Origin: Halorubrum amylolyticum
Lineage (GTDB): Archaea; Halobacteriota; Halobacteria; Halobacteriales; Haloferacaceae
Reading direction: 5' to 3'
Assembly: GCF_004114995.1 (NCBI RefSeq)
Contig: NZ_SDJP01000012.1
Coordinates: 1 to 56,110 of the forward strand
DNA length: 56,110 nt
Positions 33,968 through 41,535 of this stretch are shown here, piece after piece (position 1 is the first letter of the stretch; each line of letters begins with the position of its first letter). Position numbers and translations under genes: made by a program. The notes beneath the pieces are model-generated. The model saw only the letters and a list, made by a program, of their open reading frames with translations. It was not told the origin of the DNA and searched no databases.

Positions 33968-34657
33968 TCACCTGACGAGGTACGGGTCGCCGCCGGCGAT
34001 GAACCGTCCGAGGTCGCTTTCGCGGCGGAAGTCCGTCGATCGGAGCTCGCGCAGCGCCGCCGCGAGCCGGTCGCCGTCGCCAGCGGTCCACTCGGCGGGC
34101 TCTTTGATCGGGAGGACGAGCCACCCGGACCCGAGCAGCTCCTCGGCGTGGAGCGCGTCCATGTCGATCGCAGTCTTGTGCGCCCGCGAGGTGTACTGTC
34201 GGAGGACGTGGTCGGTCGCGCGGGCGCCGACCGGGAGGAGGACGTGGGCGGCGATCGCCCGGAGCTCCGCGTCGAAGAACCGCTCCATGTCGTCGTACGA
34301 CGCCTCGTCCGGGACGCCGTCGGCGACGCACATGTGGAGATACGAGAAGAACGTCCGGTCGGTACGGATCGGGTCCGCGGCCTCGTCGTCGACCGTCGGG
34401 TTCTCGACCATCGAATCGGCAGCCGGTACCGCGTCGTCGAACCCCGCGATCAGGCCCCCCTCGACCAGCGCGGAGAGGAACGCGGCCGACCACGGGTCGC
34501 CGGTGAACGGGACGCCGGCGTCGGCGCCGCCGTGGACCCCGGGACGATCGCCGATCACGTGGAAGTCGGCGTTGGCGTCGCCGTAACCGGGGACGAACGA
34601 CTTGCAGTCCGGGCGCATCCCGAACGGGTTCCGCGTTCTGTCCGTGACGTTCTGCAC
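33968..34657 (-). CDS. Uracil-DNA-glycosylase-superfamily protein
   Basis: This 229-residue protein has the UDG-superfamily core: FHVIGDRPGVHGG...GVPFTGDPW (residues about 32-56), which matches the GExPGxxExxxGxPFxG water-activating motif of family 4/5 enzymes with changes (Asp for Glu). HVLLPVGARATDHVL near 138-152 matches the later strand. Only two Cys residues are present (PDCKSF, HMCVAD), so the four-Cys iron-sulfur cluster of family 4 UDGs is missing. Uracil excision is plausible but not certain. The ATG at 34657 starts MQNVTDRTRNPFGMRPDC. Confidence 0.75.
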   Translation of the reverse strand: MQNVTDRTRNPFGMRPDCKSFVPGYGDANADFHVIGDRPGVHGGADAGVPFTGDPWSAAFLSALVEGGLIAGFDDAVPAADSMVENPTVDDEAADPIRTDRTFFSYLHMCVADGVPDEASYDDMERFFDAELRAIAAHVLLPVGARATDHVLRQYTSRAHKTAIDMDALHAEELLGSGWLVLPIKEPAEWTAGDGDRLAAALRELRSTDFRRESDLGRFIAGGDPYLVR

Positions 34658-34822
34658 GCGGCGTGATAAGCGACGGACCGGTTAAATCGCGTTCGGTCCG
34701 GGTCGACCGGCGGCAGTGCGCCGAGAGAAGCCGGAGGTTCCGCCGGGCGCCGCAGGACTCGGCGAGGGAGACAGAGGGCTCTGCGAGCCCCCAACGCGAG
34801 GCGCACGAGCCACGGTTGATTC

Positions 34823-34835
34823 GCATAACTTATGC
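34823..34835. promoter_or_regulatory. Palindrome in a long non-coding gap
   Basis: GCATAA-c-TTATGC is a perfect 13-bp palindrome within the 347-bp gap between the UDG-like gene and the 57-residue gene. The gap holds GC hairpin-rich sequence but no supported gene. The palindrome is about 150 bp upstream of the next start codon. Its role is unknown. Confidence 0.3.
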
Positions 34836-34965
34836 AAACGAGCCGCGTCCGCCCCGCCGTCGATATGCCGCGATCGGCGGAGCGGGGCAAAAACATCAGG
34901 AACGATGACCAAGGACGAGAGATCGCACGACTGCGTCGGGGTCGTGCCGAGCGCCCGGGCAGAAG

Positions 34966-34977
34966 ATATTTATATAC
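34966..34977 (+). promoter_or_regulatory. TATA box of the 57-residue protein gene
   Basis: ATATTTATATAC lies 28-39 bp upstream of the ATG at 35005, typical for a leaderless or very short-leader haloarchaeal transcript and clearly AT-rich against its surroundings. Confidence 0.6.
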
Positions 34978-35004
34978 GCCTCCGTTCAAGTCGCTCGAAG
35001 ACCC

Positions 35005-35178
35005 ATGTTCGACCGCATCCGCACGGCGGCCCTTTTCGGGCTGCACCAGGCGACCGTCGCCGTCGGGATCTCGCTGTTCCCGGTGGCCGTCTTCGCCCGC
35101 AAGCGACTCGGCATCAACGTCCCCATCGGCCGGCTCGTCGAGACGACCGGCGAGGTGTACGAGGCCACCGAGGAGTGA
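35005..35178 (+). CDS. 57-residue membrane-associated protein
   Basis: The frame starts MFDRIRTAALFGLHQATVAV, has one likely membrane or amphipathic helix (about residues 8-30, ending FPVAVFARKR), and ends GEVYEATEE. A strong TATA box sits at the right distance upstream, and the acidic tail and codon bias fit this genome, so I consider it a true small gene despite its size. No partner is adjacent in the same direction. The family and function are unknown to me. Confidence 0.7.
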   Translation: MFDRIRTAALFGLHQATVAVGISLFPVAVFARKRLGINVPIGRLVETTGEVYEATEE

Positions 35179-35385
35179 GCGCGCCGACGCCGTCGAACAC
35201 TTTTCGAAGCCGCGCGTCGAGTCCCCCGCCGATCCGCACCGGAACCGCACCCCGGCGTCTCCCGGACCCGTCGCCGGACTTCGTCCGGCTGTGCGTGGCG
35301 CCACGCCGCCACGCCGCTACGCAGCCACCGGCGCGCAACACCGATTGCGAGCGGGAGCGAGGGCCTCGCCCTGTCGCCGGCGGCA

Positions 35386-36561
35386 CTACCCCTCGTTCGG
35401 GTACGTCGGCAGCCGCGCGGAGCGCGCGCTCCCGTCAACGGACGCGAACGGGAGGTCCGCGTGCGCCGCCGCGACCTCCTCGCCGTCGACGCGCACGGCG
35501 GGGTCGGTGAGGTCGGTGAGGTCGGTGAGGTCGGCGTCGAACCGGACGAGCGCCAACGCGATCGGGTCGCCGGCGGGGCCGACCGCCGCGCGGGTCACCT
35601 CGCCGACCGCCTCGTCCCCGTCGAACACGGCCGCGCCGGAAGAGGGCAGAATCGCGTCGTACCCCTCCGGATCGGCGTCGCCGTCGATCTCGGCGGTCGC
35701 GTCGGCGAGCCCGTCGAGGTCGAGCCCCACGAGCCGCCGGCTCGGTCGCCCCTGGTTCTCGACGCGGGAGACGACCTCCTGCCCGACGTAACACCCCTTG
35801 TCGAAGTCCAGGGCGTTGCGGAGCCCGAGGACGTTCGGCACCGTCCCTTCCAGTTCGTACTCGAAGAGGGGCGTGCCGGCTTCGAGCGAGAGCGCGTCCC
35901 ACGTCCGGTAGCCGAACGGGGCCGCGTTGAGCCCGCGATTGAGCAGGGTGTCGAGCACCTCCTCGGAGTCCTCGGCCGCGCAGACGACCTCGTACCCCTC
36001 CTCGCCGAGGGGCGCGTCGCTCGCGATCACGGTGACGCCGGCGTCGACCATCGACCCGCGGACGAAGGAGAGCGGCTCCTCGGGCGCGCCCGGCCCGCCG
36101 AGCACGGAGGCGATCTTCTCGGTCGACTTGGGGCCGTGGACGCCGAAGACGCCGAGTTCGTCGGAGACGTCGTCGATCGCCACGTCTTGGATGAACACCT
36201 TGCTCGCCCAGTCCTCGGCGACCGCCTCGGCCCGCTCCGGCGGGAGGAAGACGAGCAGTCGCTCGTTCGCGTTGTACACGTACATGTCCGTCTCGATGCC
36301 GCCCTGCGGGTCGAGCAGGAGCGCGTACACGCCCTGTCCGTCCTCGTCCGGGACCCGATTGGAGACGGCGTTGTCGACGAACGCGACGCGGTCCTCGCCC
36401 GTGACGGCGAGCACGCCGTACCCCATCTCGATCGCGCCGACGACGTTGCGGACCGCCTTGCCGACGCGCTCGGGCTTCCCGTAGTGATCAACCACCCGAC
36501 GGCCGCCGCGGTCGCGGTACGTCGCGCCGTGGGCGCCGTGGGTGTCGGAGACGAGAGTCAT
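35386..36561 (-). CDS. YgfZ/GcvT-like folate-binding protein
   Basis: This 391-residue aminomethyltransferase-fold protein starts MTLVSDTHGAHGATYRDRGG. It has the YgfZ signature DKGCYVGQE near residues 256-264, which distinguishes these tetrahydrofolate-binding iron-sulfur cluster factors from true glycine-cleavage T-proteins. The C-terminal beta-barrel includes a 9-bp tandem repeat (near 35510-35534) encoding DLTDLTDLTD. In bacteria YgfZ helps maintain certain Fe-S enzymes; the archaeal role is inferred. No other glycine-cleavage gene is nearby. ATG 36561 is preferred over 36588, which would add nine residues. Confidence 0.87.
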   Translation of the reverse strand: MTLVSDTHGAHGATYRDRGGRRVVDHYGKPERVGKAVRNVVGAIEMGYGVLAVTGEDRVAFVDNAVSNRVPDEDGQGVYALLLDPQGGIETDMYVYNANERLLVFLPPERAEAVAEDWASKVFIQDVAIDDVSDELGVFGVHGPKSTEKIASVLGGPGAPEEPLSFVRGSMVDAGVTVIASDAPLGEEGYEVVCAAEDSEEVLDTLLNRGLNAAPFGYRTWDALSLEAGTPLFEYELEGTVPNVLGLRNALDFDKGCYVGQEVVSRVENQGRPSRRLVGLDLDGLADATAEIDGDADPEGYDAILPSSGAAVFDGDEAVGEVTRAAVGPAGDPIALALVRFDADLTDLTDLTDPAVRVDGEEVAAAHADLPFASVDGSARSARLPTYPNEG

Positions 36562-36661
36562 ACCAGTAGGGAGTCGGGGGAGCGGCAAAAGGTCGCTGGC
36601 TTCGGCGGGCGCGGGAGTCGATCTCGTCTCACCCCTTCCACCGTCCCGTACGCACCGGTCG

Positions 36662-36961
36662 CTACAGTCCGAGCCGGTCGCGGACGGCGTCGACGAGGGT
36701 ACCCGTGCCGTTCTCCATCTGGTCTTCGGGGTCGGGGACGACCCGGTCGTGCGGGTACACGCGCACCTGCTCCGCGCTCTCGACGGTGATGAGCGAGTCC
36801 TCCTTCAGCGCCGACAGCGCCTCCTCGACGGCGTCGATGTCGGCGTCGACGGCCGCGCGCAGCTCCAACACCGTCATCCCCTCGTCGCCGCGATCGACGA
36901 GCGCGTCCAGCAGCGCGACCTCGACGTCCGGCCGGTCGCGGTACTCCGGCTTTGCGGCCAT
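36662..36961 (-). CDS. Small winged-helix protein
   Basis: This 99-residue acidic protein has a helix-turn-helix-like core: VEVALLDALVDRGDEGMTVLELRAAVDADIDAVEEALSAL (about residues 13-52), followed by a wing-like strand (DSLITVESAEQVRVYP) and a C-terminal helix. Such small proteins are common haloarchaeal transcription factors or structural DNA-binding proteins. It stands alone between the YgfZ-like gene and archaemetzincin on the same strand. Its target is unknown. Confidence 0.75.
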   Translation of the reverse strand: MAAKPEYRDRPDVEVALLDALVDRGDEGMTVLELRAAVDADIDAVEEALSALKEDSLITVESAEQVRVYPHDRVVPDPEDQMENGTGTLVDAVRDRLGL

Positions 36962-37048
36962 GCGCGGTAGTTGGACAGGATACGGTTTACGTCTACCGGC
37001 GGCAGCGAGTCGCCCCCGATTGACGGGACGCCACGACTGACGGGACGC

Positions 37049-37570
37049 CTACCGAACGAGCCGCGAACAGGAGCCGCAGAGGTTCTCCTCTTTCACGTCG
37101 ACCTCGCGGACGGTCGGCGAGAAGGACATGACGCACTTGCTGTTGTCGCAGTGCTCCAAGCCGAGCGTGTGGCCGATCTCGTGGACGACCTCCTTGCGGA
37201 CGCGGTCGGCGAACACGTCGACCGCGGGCTTGGTGGAGACGCCCCCGTCGGAGGAGGTTCGGAGCCGGTGAGTCGAGATGACGGAGCCGTTGCCGTTGAG
37301 GTACGCGAGCCCGAACACGTAGTTCCGGCGGCGGTAGTAGAGGTCTCGCGGAGTGATCCCGATGTTCTTGTCGCCGCCGCCGACGCGGCCGACCGTCTCG
37401 ATCAGGTCCTCGGCACGGTACTGGTCGCGCCCCCCGTCGTAGGCCGTCTCGGGGATCGGCTGGTCGTCGTGGACGGTCACGTCGCAGTCGTACACCGAAC
37501 GGAGCGCGGCGGAGGCCTCGCGTTTCACGCGGGGGGTGACCTCCCCGACTGGGACGATGTCCACGAGCAT
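37049..37570 (-). CDS. amzA: Archaemetzincin, zinc metalloprotease
   Basis: This 173-residue protein has the defining motif HEIGHTLGLEHCDNSKCVM followed by LCGSC: HExxHxxGxxHC with two CxxC-like Cys clusters, which bind one catalytic and one structural zinc. The start MLVDIVPVGEV at 37570 gives the normal length; an earlier ATG at 37597 would add nine residues. Archaemetzincins are soluble proteases with few known substrates. It is divergent from the UPF0146 gene, with about 40 bp between them, so both promoters must overlap. Confidence 0.94.
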   Translation of the reverse strand: MLVDIVPVGEVTPRVKREASAALRSVYDCDVTVHDDQPIPETAYDGGRDQYRAEDLIETVGRVGGGDKNIGITPRDLYYRRRNYVFGLAYLNGNGSVISTHRLRTSSDGGVSTKPAVDVFADRVRKEVVHEIGHTLGLEHCDNSKCVMSFSPTVREVDVKEENLCGSCSRLVR

Positions 37571-37609
37571 GGAACCGCTTATGACCGCCGCAATCATAAA
37601 GCCCGCGCC

Positions 37610-38083
37610 GTGGTCTCATCTCCCCGTCGTACGCTGGTCGACGAACTCGCGGACCACGACCGCCTCGTCGAGGTCGGCGTCGGCGACCGACCGGCGGTCG
37701 CGCGAGCGCTCGCGGAGCGGGGCTGCCGCGTCGTCGCCGTCGACATCGAACCGGGAGATCGAACGCGTTCGACCGCACGAGAGACCGAAGACGAGCCAAT
37801 CGCCGGCTCGCTCCGTGTTCGGCGGGGTGACGTACTGGGGCTCGCGAAGGACCCGGACGAAGGCGAAATCGGACCGATCGATGCGGTGTACGCGTGTAAC
37901 CTCCCGGCCGAGCTGCAGCGACCGACCGTCGCGCTCGCCGACCGCCTCGACGCGGTCTGCGTGTTTACTACCCTCGGGTTCGAGGAACCGGTCGTTCCGG
38001 TCCGGCGGCGCTCCGTCGAGGGAGCCGCGTGGTACGTCGCGCGCGGCGGAGAGCGCGGGAAGCGGTCGTTCGGCCCCGACTGA
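37610..38083 (+). CDS. UPF0146-family protein, Rossmann-like
   Basis: This 157-residue protein starts at a GTG ([20 protein letters not shown]). Features are a glycine-rich [20 protein letters not shown], an acidic VVAVDIE at the end of strand 2, and [14 protein letters not shown], which is shared with archaeal UPF0146 proteins. The fold looks like a reduced methyltransferase Rossmann domain, but SAM-binding is not shown. It is divergent from amzA; a CATAAAG box lies about 15 bp upstream. It precedes the HAD hydrolase gene by 74 bp. Confidence 0.83.
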   Translation: MVSSPRRTLVDELADHDRLVEVGVGDRPAVARALAERGCRVVAVDIEPGDRTRSTARETEDEPIAGSLRVRRGDVLGLAKDPDEGEIGPIDAVYACNLPAELQRPTVALADRLDAVCVFTTLGFEEPVVPVRRRSVEGAAWYVARGGERGKRSFGPD

Positions 38084-38157
38084 GGCGGCGTGGACCGAGA
38101 GTCGGCCGGTTCGGCGAGAACCCGAACGTTCTTTCCCGCTCCTGCCGGCGTACGGGT

Positions 38158-39021
38158 ATGCAGGTCGACGCAGTCGTCCTCGACATCGACGGGGTGTTGG
38201 TCGACGTGGCGGACTCCTACCGGCGGGCGATCATCGAATCCGTCGAGCGGGTGTGCGACAAGACGATCGATCGCGACGCGGTCCAGTCGTTCAAGGACGC
38301 CGGCGGGTTCAACAACGACTGGGAGCTGACGAACGCGGCCGCCCTCTACGTGCTGGCCCGCCGCGAGGGACTCGGATTGGACGTCGAGACGTTCACCGAC
38401 CGGGTCGCCGAAGGCGGCGGCGGGCTCGACGCCGCGAAGGAAATCGTCGGCGACCTCCCCCGGGTCGCGCAGGCGCGGGTCCGCGACCAGTGGGACACCG
38501 ACCGCCTCCGCGAGACGTTTCAGGCGCTGTACCTCGGCGCGGAGCTGTACCGCGAGCTGGAGGGCGATGCCCCCCCGCTGTCGGCGCCGGGGTATATCCA
38601 CGACGAACCGACGCTGGTCGAGCCGGCGACGATCGCCGACCTGACCGACCGGTTCGACGTGGGCGTGTTGACGGGGCGACCCGCCGCCGAGGCGGAGATC
38701 GCCTTAGAGCGCGTCGGCCTCGACGTGCCCGAAGACCACCGGTTCACGATGGACGACTGGGAGGAGGGGAAGCCGCACCCGCGGGCGCTCGTCGAACTCG
38801 CGGGGCGGTTCGACGCCGACCGGGTCGCCTTCGCCGGCGACACGCTCGACGACGTGCGGACCGCGCGCAACGCCGACGACGAGGACGCGAGCCGCGTCTA
38901 CTACGGGATCGGCGTCCTCACCGGCGGCCTGACCGGCGACGAGGGGCGACGGAAATACACCGAAGTCGGGGCCGACGCGGTCGTCGAGGACGTGAACGGT
39001 CTCGTCGGGCTGTTGGAGTGA
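38158..39021 (+). CDS. HAD-superfamily hydrolase (TIGR01548-like)
   Basis: This 287-residue protein has the four HAD motifs: DIDGVLVD (residues 8-15, nucleophile and acid Asp), TGRPAAEAE (Thr), EGKPHP (Lys) and FAGDTLDDV. An extended cap domain (about 20-180) contains [14 protein letters not shown], typical of the archaeal TIGR01548 group. Substrate unknown; a sugar phosphate or nucleotide phosphatase is plausible. Its stop codon lies 3 bp before the left end of the integrative element, so the element inserted exactly between this gene and the rest of the tRNA gene. Confidence 0.88.
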   Translation: MQVDAVVLDIDGVLVDVADSYRRAIIESVERVCDKTIDRDAVQSFKDAGGFNNDWELTNAAALYVLARREGLGLDVETFTDRVAEGGGGLDAAKEIVGDLPRVAQARVRDQWDTDRLRETFQALYLGAELYRELEGDAPPLSAPGYIHDEPTLVEPATIADLTDRFDVGVLTGRPAAEAEIALERVGLDVPEDHRFTMDDWEEGKPHPRALVELAGRFDADRVAFAGDTLDDVRTARNADDEDASRVYYGIGVLTGGLTGDEGRRKYTEVGADAVVEDVNGLVGLLE

Positions 39022-39024
39022 GAA

Positions 39025-39039
39025 GATGGGCCTTGCCGG
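39025..39039. repeat. attL: duplicated tRNA 3' end
   Basis: GATGGGCCTTGCCGG is identical to 44170-44184. The flanking bases on both sides differ from the right copy, so the repeat is exactly 15 bp. Confidence 0.85.
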
Positions 39040-39109
39040 TACCCCACTCTGAAGGTTGCGCCGGCTCCCGATGGGCGACCAGTCGCTTGTTGATGTGACT
39101 CTCGATGTA

Positions 39110-40147
39110 TCATAGGTCAGGAAGGTAGTCGCGGCGCTGTTCGGATTTCTCGCGCGCGCTCCGCCGATCGTAGTGCTCGTCGAGGATGGTGTTGCTCGCG
39201 TCGAGCCGATCGGAGACGACGCGCCGGGGGACGTCTTCGCGCCGGTACGCGGTCACCCGACCGCTCCGAACGTCGTGCGGAGAACGAGACGAGGGGCAGG
39301 TACTGGCTTTGACCATCGCCGTCGCCTCGCAGGTATCTACGTCACGATCGTGGGGACAGTCGGCACCGCGCCAACAGGGACGGGTGATCCGATACAGGGT
39401 GTCCCGAATCGTCGATACGGACGCGCGCCCGTACTCCGTCGAGATGAGAGGGTCGCGGCCGTAGTCGTCTTTCACCTCGTTGCGCGGACCATCGATGAAG
39501 TCCTCTAGAACGCGAGCGACGTGCGGACTGATGGCATTCCACCGCTCGCCTTTCTCCTTGTTTTTGAGAGGCGTATCGACTTCCGGCCGGTGACGGAACT
39601 GGACGCCGGGCCGGTCGGTATCGAGGTCGAGGTCGCCCAGGTCGAGCGAGCGAACGGCACCGGCTCGCGCGCCGGTATGCCACATCAGGAGCAGCGTGAC
39701 GTGTTCGCGGCTCGCGTAATTGTACCGATTCAGGTACTCCAGAATGTCGCCGACGCGCTCGGGTTCCAGCGTCGTGTTGCTCACGTTCTGCCCGTTGCTG
39801 ACTGTCGGGAGAGGTACGTCCTCGCGGAGACCACCGCGGACCGCGTCGATCTCCTCAGCGAATCGGAGGAACGAGCGAAGCGTCGCCAGCTGGCCGCGGA
39901 GGGTCACGGGGGCGATGGGATCACGACCGTCGCCGTTTCCTTCCCTCCTCCAGACGCGGTATCGGTAGAGATCTCGACCGGCGAGTTCGTTCAGATTCTC
40001 GATACCCTCCTCGGCACACCATTGCTGGAACGCGTCGAGCCGGTACCGCTGACTTTCGAGCGTCCGTTTGCTCAGCTCGTCGCGGCGGGCTTCGAAGTAC
40101 ATCTCGATACCCTCCCCCGGAGAGAGAGGTTCGAGGTCGTCGCTCAT
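39110..40147 (-). CDS. int: Tyrosine recombinase, element integrase
   Basis: This 345-residue integrase has an N-terminal SAM-like DNA-binding domain (about residues 10-105, with LSKRTLESQRYRLDAFQQWC) and a catalytic domain. The catalytic residues seen are Arg161 (TGARAG), a likely Lys in the TPLKNKEKGERW hairpin, His291 and Arg294 (SPHDVRSG), and Tyr326 (DEHYDRR). The second His/Trp is Ser in VVSDRLD. It reads toward attL, 71 bp away. It overlaps the zinc-ribbon gene start by 4 bp. ATG 40147 is preferred over 40192. It catalyses integration and probably excision at the tRNA att site. Confidence 0.93.
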   Translation of the reverse strand: MSDDLEPLSPGEGIEMYFEARRDELSKRTLESQRYRLDAFQQWCAEEGIENLNELAGRDLYRYRVWRREGNGDGRDPIAPVTLRGQLATLRSFLRFAEEIDAVRGGLREDVPLPTVSNGQNVSNTTLEPERVGDILEYLNRYNYASREHVTLLLMWHTGARAGAVRSLDLGDLDLDTDRPGVQFRHRPEVDTPLKNKEKGERWNAISPHVARVLEDFIDGPRNEVKDDYGRDPLISTEYGRASVSTIRDTLYRITRPCWRGADCPHDRDVDTCEATAMVKASTCPSSRSPHDVRSGRVTAYRREDVPRRVVSDRLDASNTILDEHYDRRSAREKSEQRRDYLPDL

Positions 40148-40341
40148 CGCCGACCCCCATCGTCGTCGAGGATGTTCGCGCACCGCTCGCACACCGGCTC
40201 GTCTCGATCGGCGTCGTAGCCGTCAGCGTAATTCTCGCAGTAGGAACAGGTGCCGTCGGAGTTTTCACTCGGCGTTACATCTGACCGTCTGGGGCCTAGG
40301 AGCCCCGACATGGTTCCGTGCATTTGGATCACGGGAACCAC
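40144..40341 (-). CDS. Small zinc-ribbon protein upstream of the integrase
   Basis: This protein is at most 65 residues; an internal ATG at 40311 would give 55. It has CSYCENYADG and CERCANIL, two CxxC pairs about 20 residues apart, which bind one zinc. The stop overlaps the integrase start by 4 bp. Small CxxC proteins beside integrases in haloarchaeal elements may control recombination or transcription; this is inference. Directly upstream is a hairpin at 40346-40367. Confidence 0.65.
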   Translation of the reverse strand: MVPVIQMHGTMSGLLGPRRSDVTPSENSDGTCSYCENYADGYDADRDEPVCERCANILDDDGGRR

Positions 40342-40345
40342 CGTG

Positions 40346-40367
40346 GGGCCGCGCTGCCACGCGGCCC
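40346..40367. promoter_or_regulatory. GC inverted repeat between the divergent integrase and regulator genes
   Basis: GGGCCGCG-ctgcca-CGCGGCCC is a perfect 8-bp inverted repeat with a 6-bp spacer, located 5 bp upstream of the longest zinc-ribbon reading and about 150 bp upstream of the winged-helix gene. It could be an operator of the element's regulator or a hairpin near the start of the int transcript. The stretch 40370-40520 that follows is AT-rich and holds the promoter of the low-GC pair. Confidence 0.5.
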
Positions 40368-40520
40368 TTCTTCACTAACCGACCAGAGTCATCAGGAACC
40401 AGCTGATAGTCCCCAATTCAGGAGTATATCCTATGCTACTTAATAGTTGTTCTAATTGTGTTTCTAATTAGTAACTGCTTTTCCGTTATTACTATCCGAT
40501 CAGAGTGTTGGTTAGGGAAT

Positions 40521-40889
40521 ATGACTGACAAAGAGCGACCAGAACCACCGGAAGGGTACGAGAGGTACGACCAAGGAGATCGGGAGCTTTCAGAAACGGA
40601 AAAAGCATGGCTGGAAGAGGAACCAGAAGATTACGAATGGATGACCGAGATGGACAAGAAGATACTCCGTGTTTTAATGACAAATCTAACGTTGACACCA
40701 TCAGTCATCGCAGATAACATCGGCCATTCACGTCAGGCGGTCTCACGACGTTTGAACATGCTGCGAGCAGGAGGGCTAATTGAGAAAGAAGAGCGAGGGA
40801 AATACACCATATCAAAGAAAGGTGTCGGATTCATGGAGATCGGGGAACTACCTGAAGACGGCAATAGCGAAAATAAATCAGATGGGTAA
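40521..40889 (+). CDS. Winged-helix transcriptional regulator of the element
   Basis: This 122-residue protein has an acidic N-terminus followed by a winged HTH (about residues 48-110): MDKKILRVLMTNLTLTPSVIADNIGHSRQAVSRRLNMLRAGGLIEKEERG, resembling the haloarchaeal wHTH/MarR-like families, with the wing KYTISKKGVGF. Its base composition is much lower in GC than the chromosome and codon use is different (AGA/ATA codons), so it is foreign. It overlaps the membrane-protein gene by 8 bp, suggesting a regulator-cargo pair. It starts at ATG 40521; earlier starts run into the AT-rich promoter. Confidence 0.85.
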   Translation: MTDKERPEPPEGYERYDQGDRELSETEKAWLEEEPEDYEWMTEMDKKILRVLMTNLTLTPSVIADNIGHSRQAVSRRLNMLRAGGLIEKEERGKYTISKKGVGFMEIGELPEDGNSENKSDG

Positions 40890-41523
40890 CATAGCGATCA
40901 ACACCATTATCCCGGTATTCACTGCTTTTGGCGGTGTTCTTCTCACCTTTTGGTTCAGAGAAAAACAAGAGACATTAAGCGCCCTTCGCGCAATAAAGAC
41001 GGAATTGAAACACAACGACGATTTAGGAGAAAGTACTCTTCATGACCTATTTTCTGAGAGACCAGCTGGATATGACAAACTCAGTAAGTTGGATACTGTC
41101 CCGCTACAGACATCCGCTTTTGAACACTTCGTGAATTCAGGAGTCGCAGTTAAGATATCTGATGATATTGAAGATTCTATTTGGTATCATTATCTAGTTG
41201 TCAGGAGTATAAATCGAGATATATCGCGACGATTAGACGCGTCCGACCAGACAGAAATATCAAGAATTGATGATGAAATATTAAATGGGATATTGTATTT
41301 GAGTGGTGCTGATCGATTAGAGGTCATGAAAGCAAATATCAGAGGGAACCGAAGTGTAGAACAGGAGATCACGGAGAAGCTTGAAAGCCAGAAAAATCTA
41401 GAGGATGGAGGATGGGGGGATGTAACGAAGCACACTTTTGATGCAATTGAAGATACTTTAGAAAAAGAGATTCGCGCGCGTCACCCGGCCCCTGTATTCA
41501 TTTTGAAACTGGCTGGAAGATAG
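40882..41523 (+). CDS. Membrane-anchored protein of unknown function, element cargo
   Basis: This 213-residue protein has one N-terminal membrane helix (about residues 4-25, IAINTIIPVFTAFGGVLLTFWF), then FREKQETLSALRAIKTELKHNDDL and a long helical cytoplasmic body with no Cys or recognised active site. An N-terminal helix followed by a basic stretch and an ExxxN-type segment is a shape seen in some phage-exclusion and abortive-infection membrane proteins, but this is shape only. It starts at ATG 40882 inside the end of the regulator gene. Low GC and rare codons mark it as foreign. I do not recognise a family. Confidence 0.75.
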   Translation: MGNIAINTIIPVFTAFGGVLLTFWFREKQETLSALRAIKTELKHNDDLGESTLHDLFSERPAGYDKLSKLDTVPLQTSAFEHFVNSGVAVKISDDIEDSIWYHYLVVRSINRDISRRLDASDQTEISRIDDEILNGILYLSGADRLEVMKANIRGNRSVEQEITEKLESQKNLEDGGWGDVTKHTFDAIEDTLEKEIRARHPAPVFILKLAGR

Positions 41524-41535
41524 ACCCAAGCATAT

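Noticed and set aside
34661..34830. Possible structured RNA (SRP or RNase P) in a GC-hairpin-rich gap
   Set aside because: The GAGGAAAGUC-type RNase P core and SRP domain motifs are absent. General hairpin-forming potential is expected at this GC content.
39025..39039. Left att copy considered as a broken tRNA gene
   Set aside because: Only 13 bases of tRNA 3' sequence are present; the rest continues as element DNA, so it is an attachment-site duplicate, not a tRNA pseudogene.
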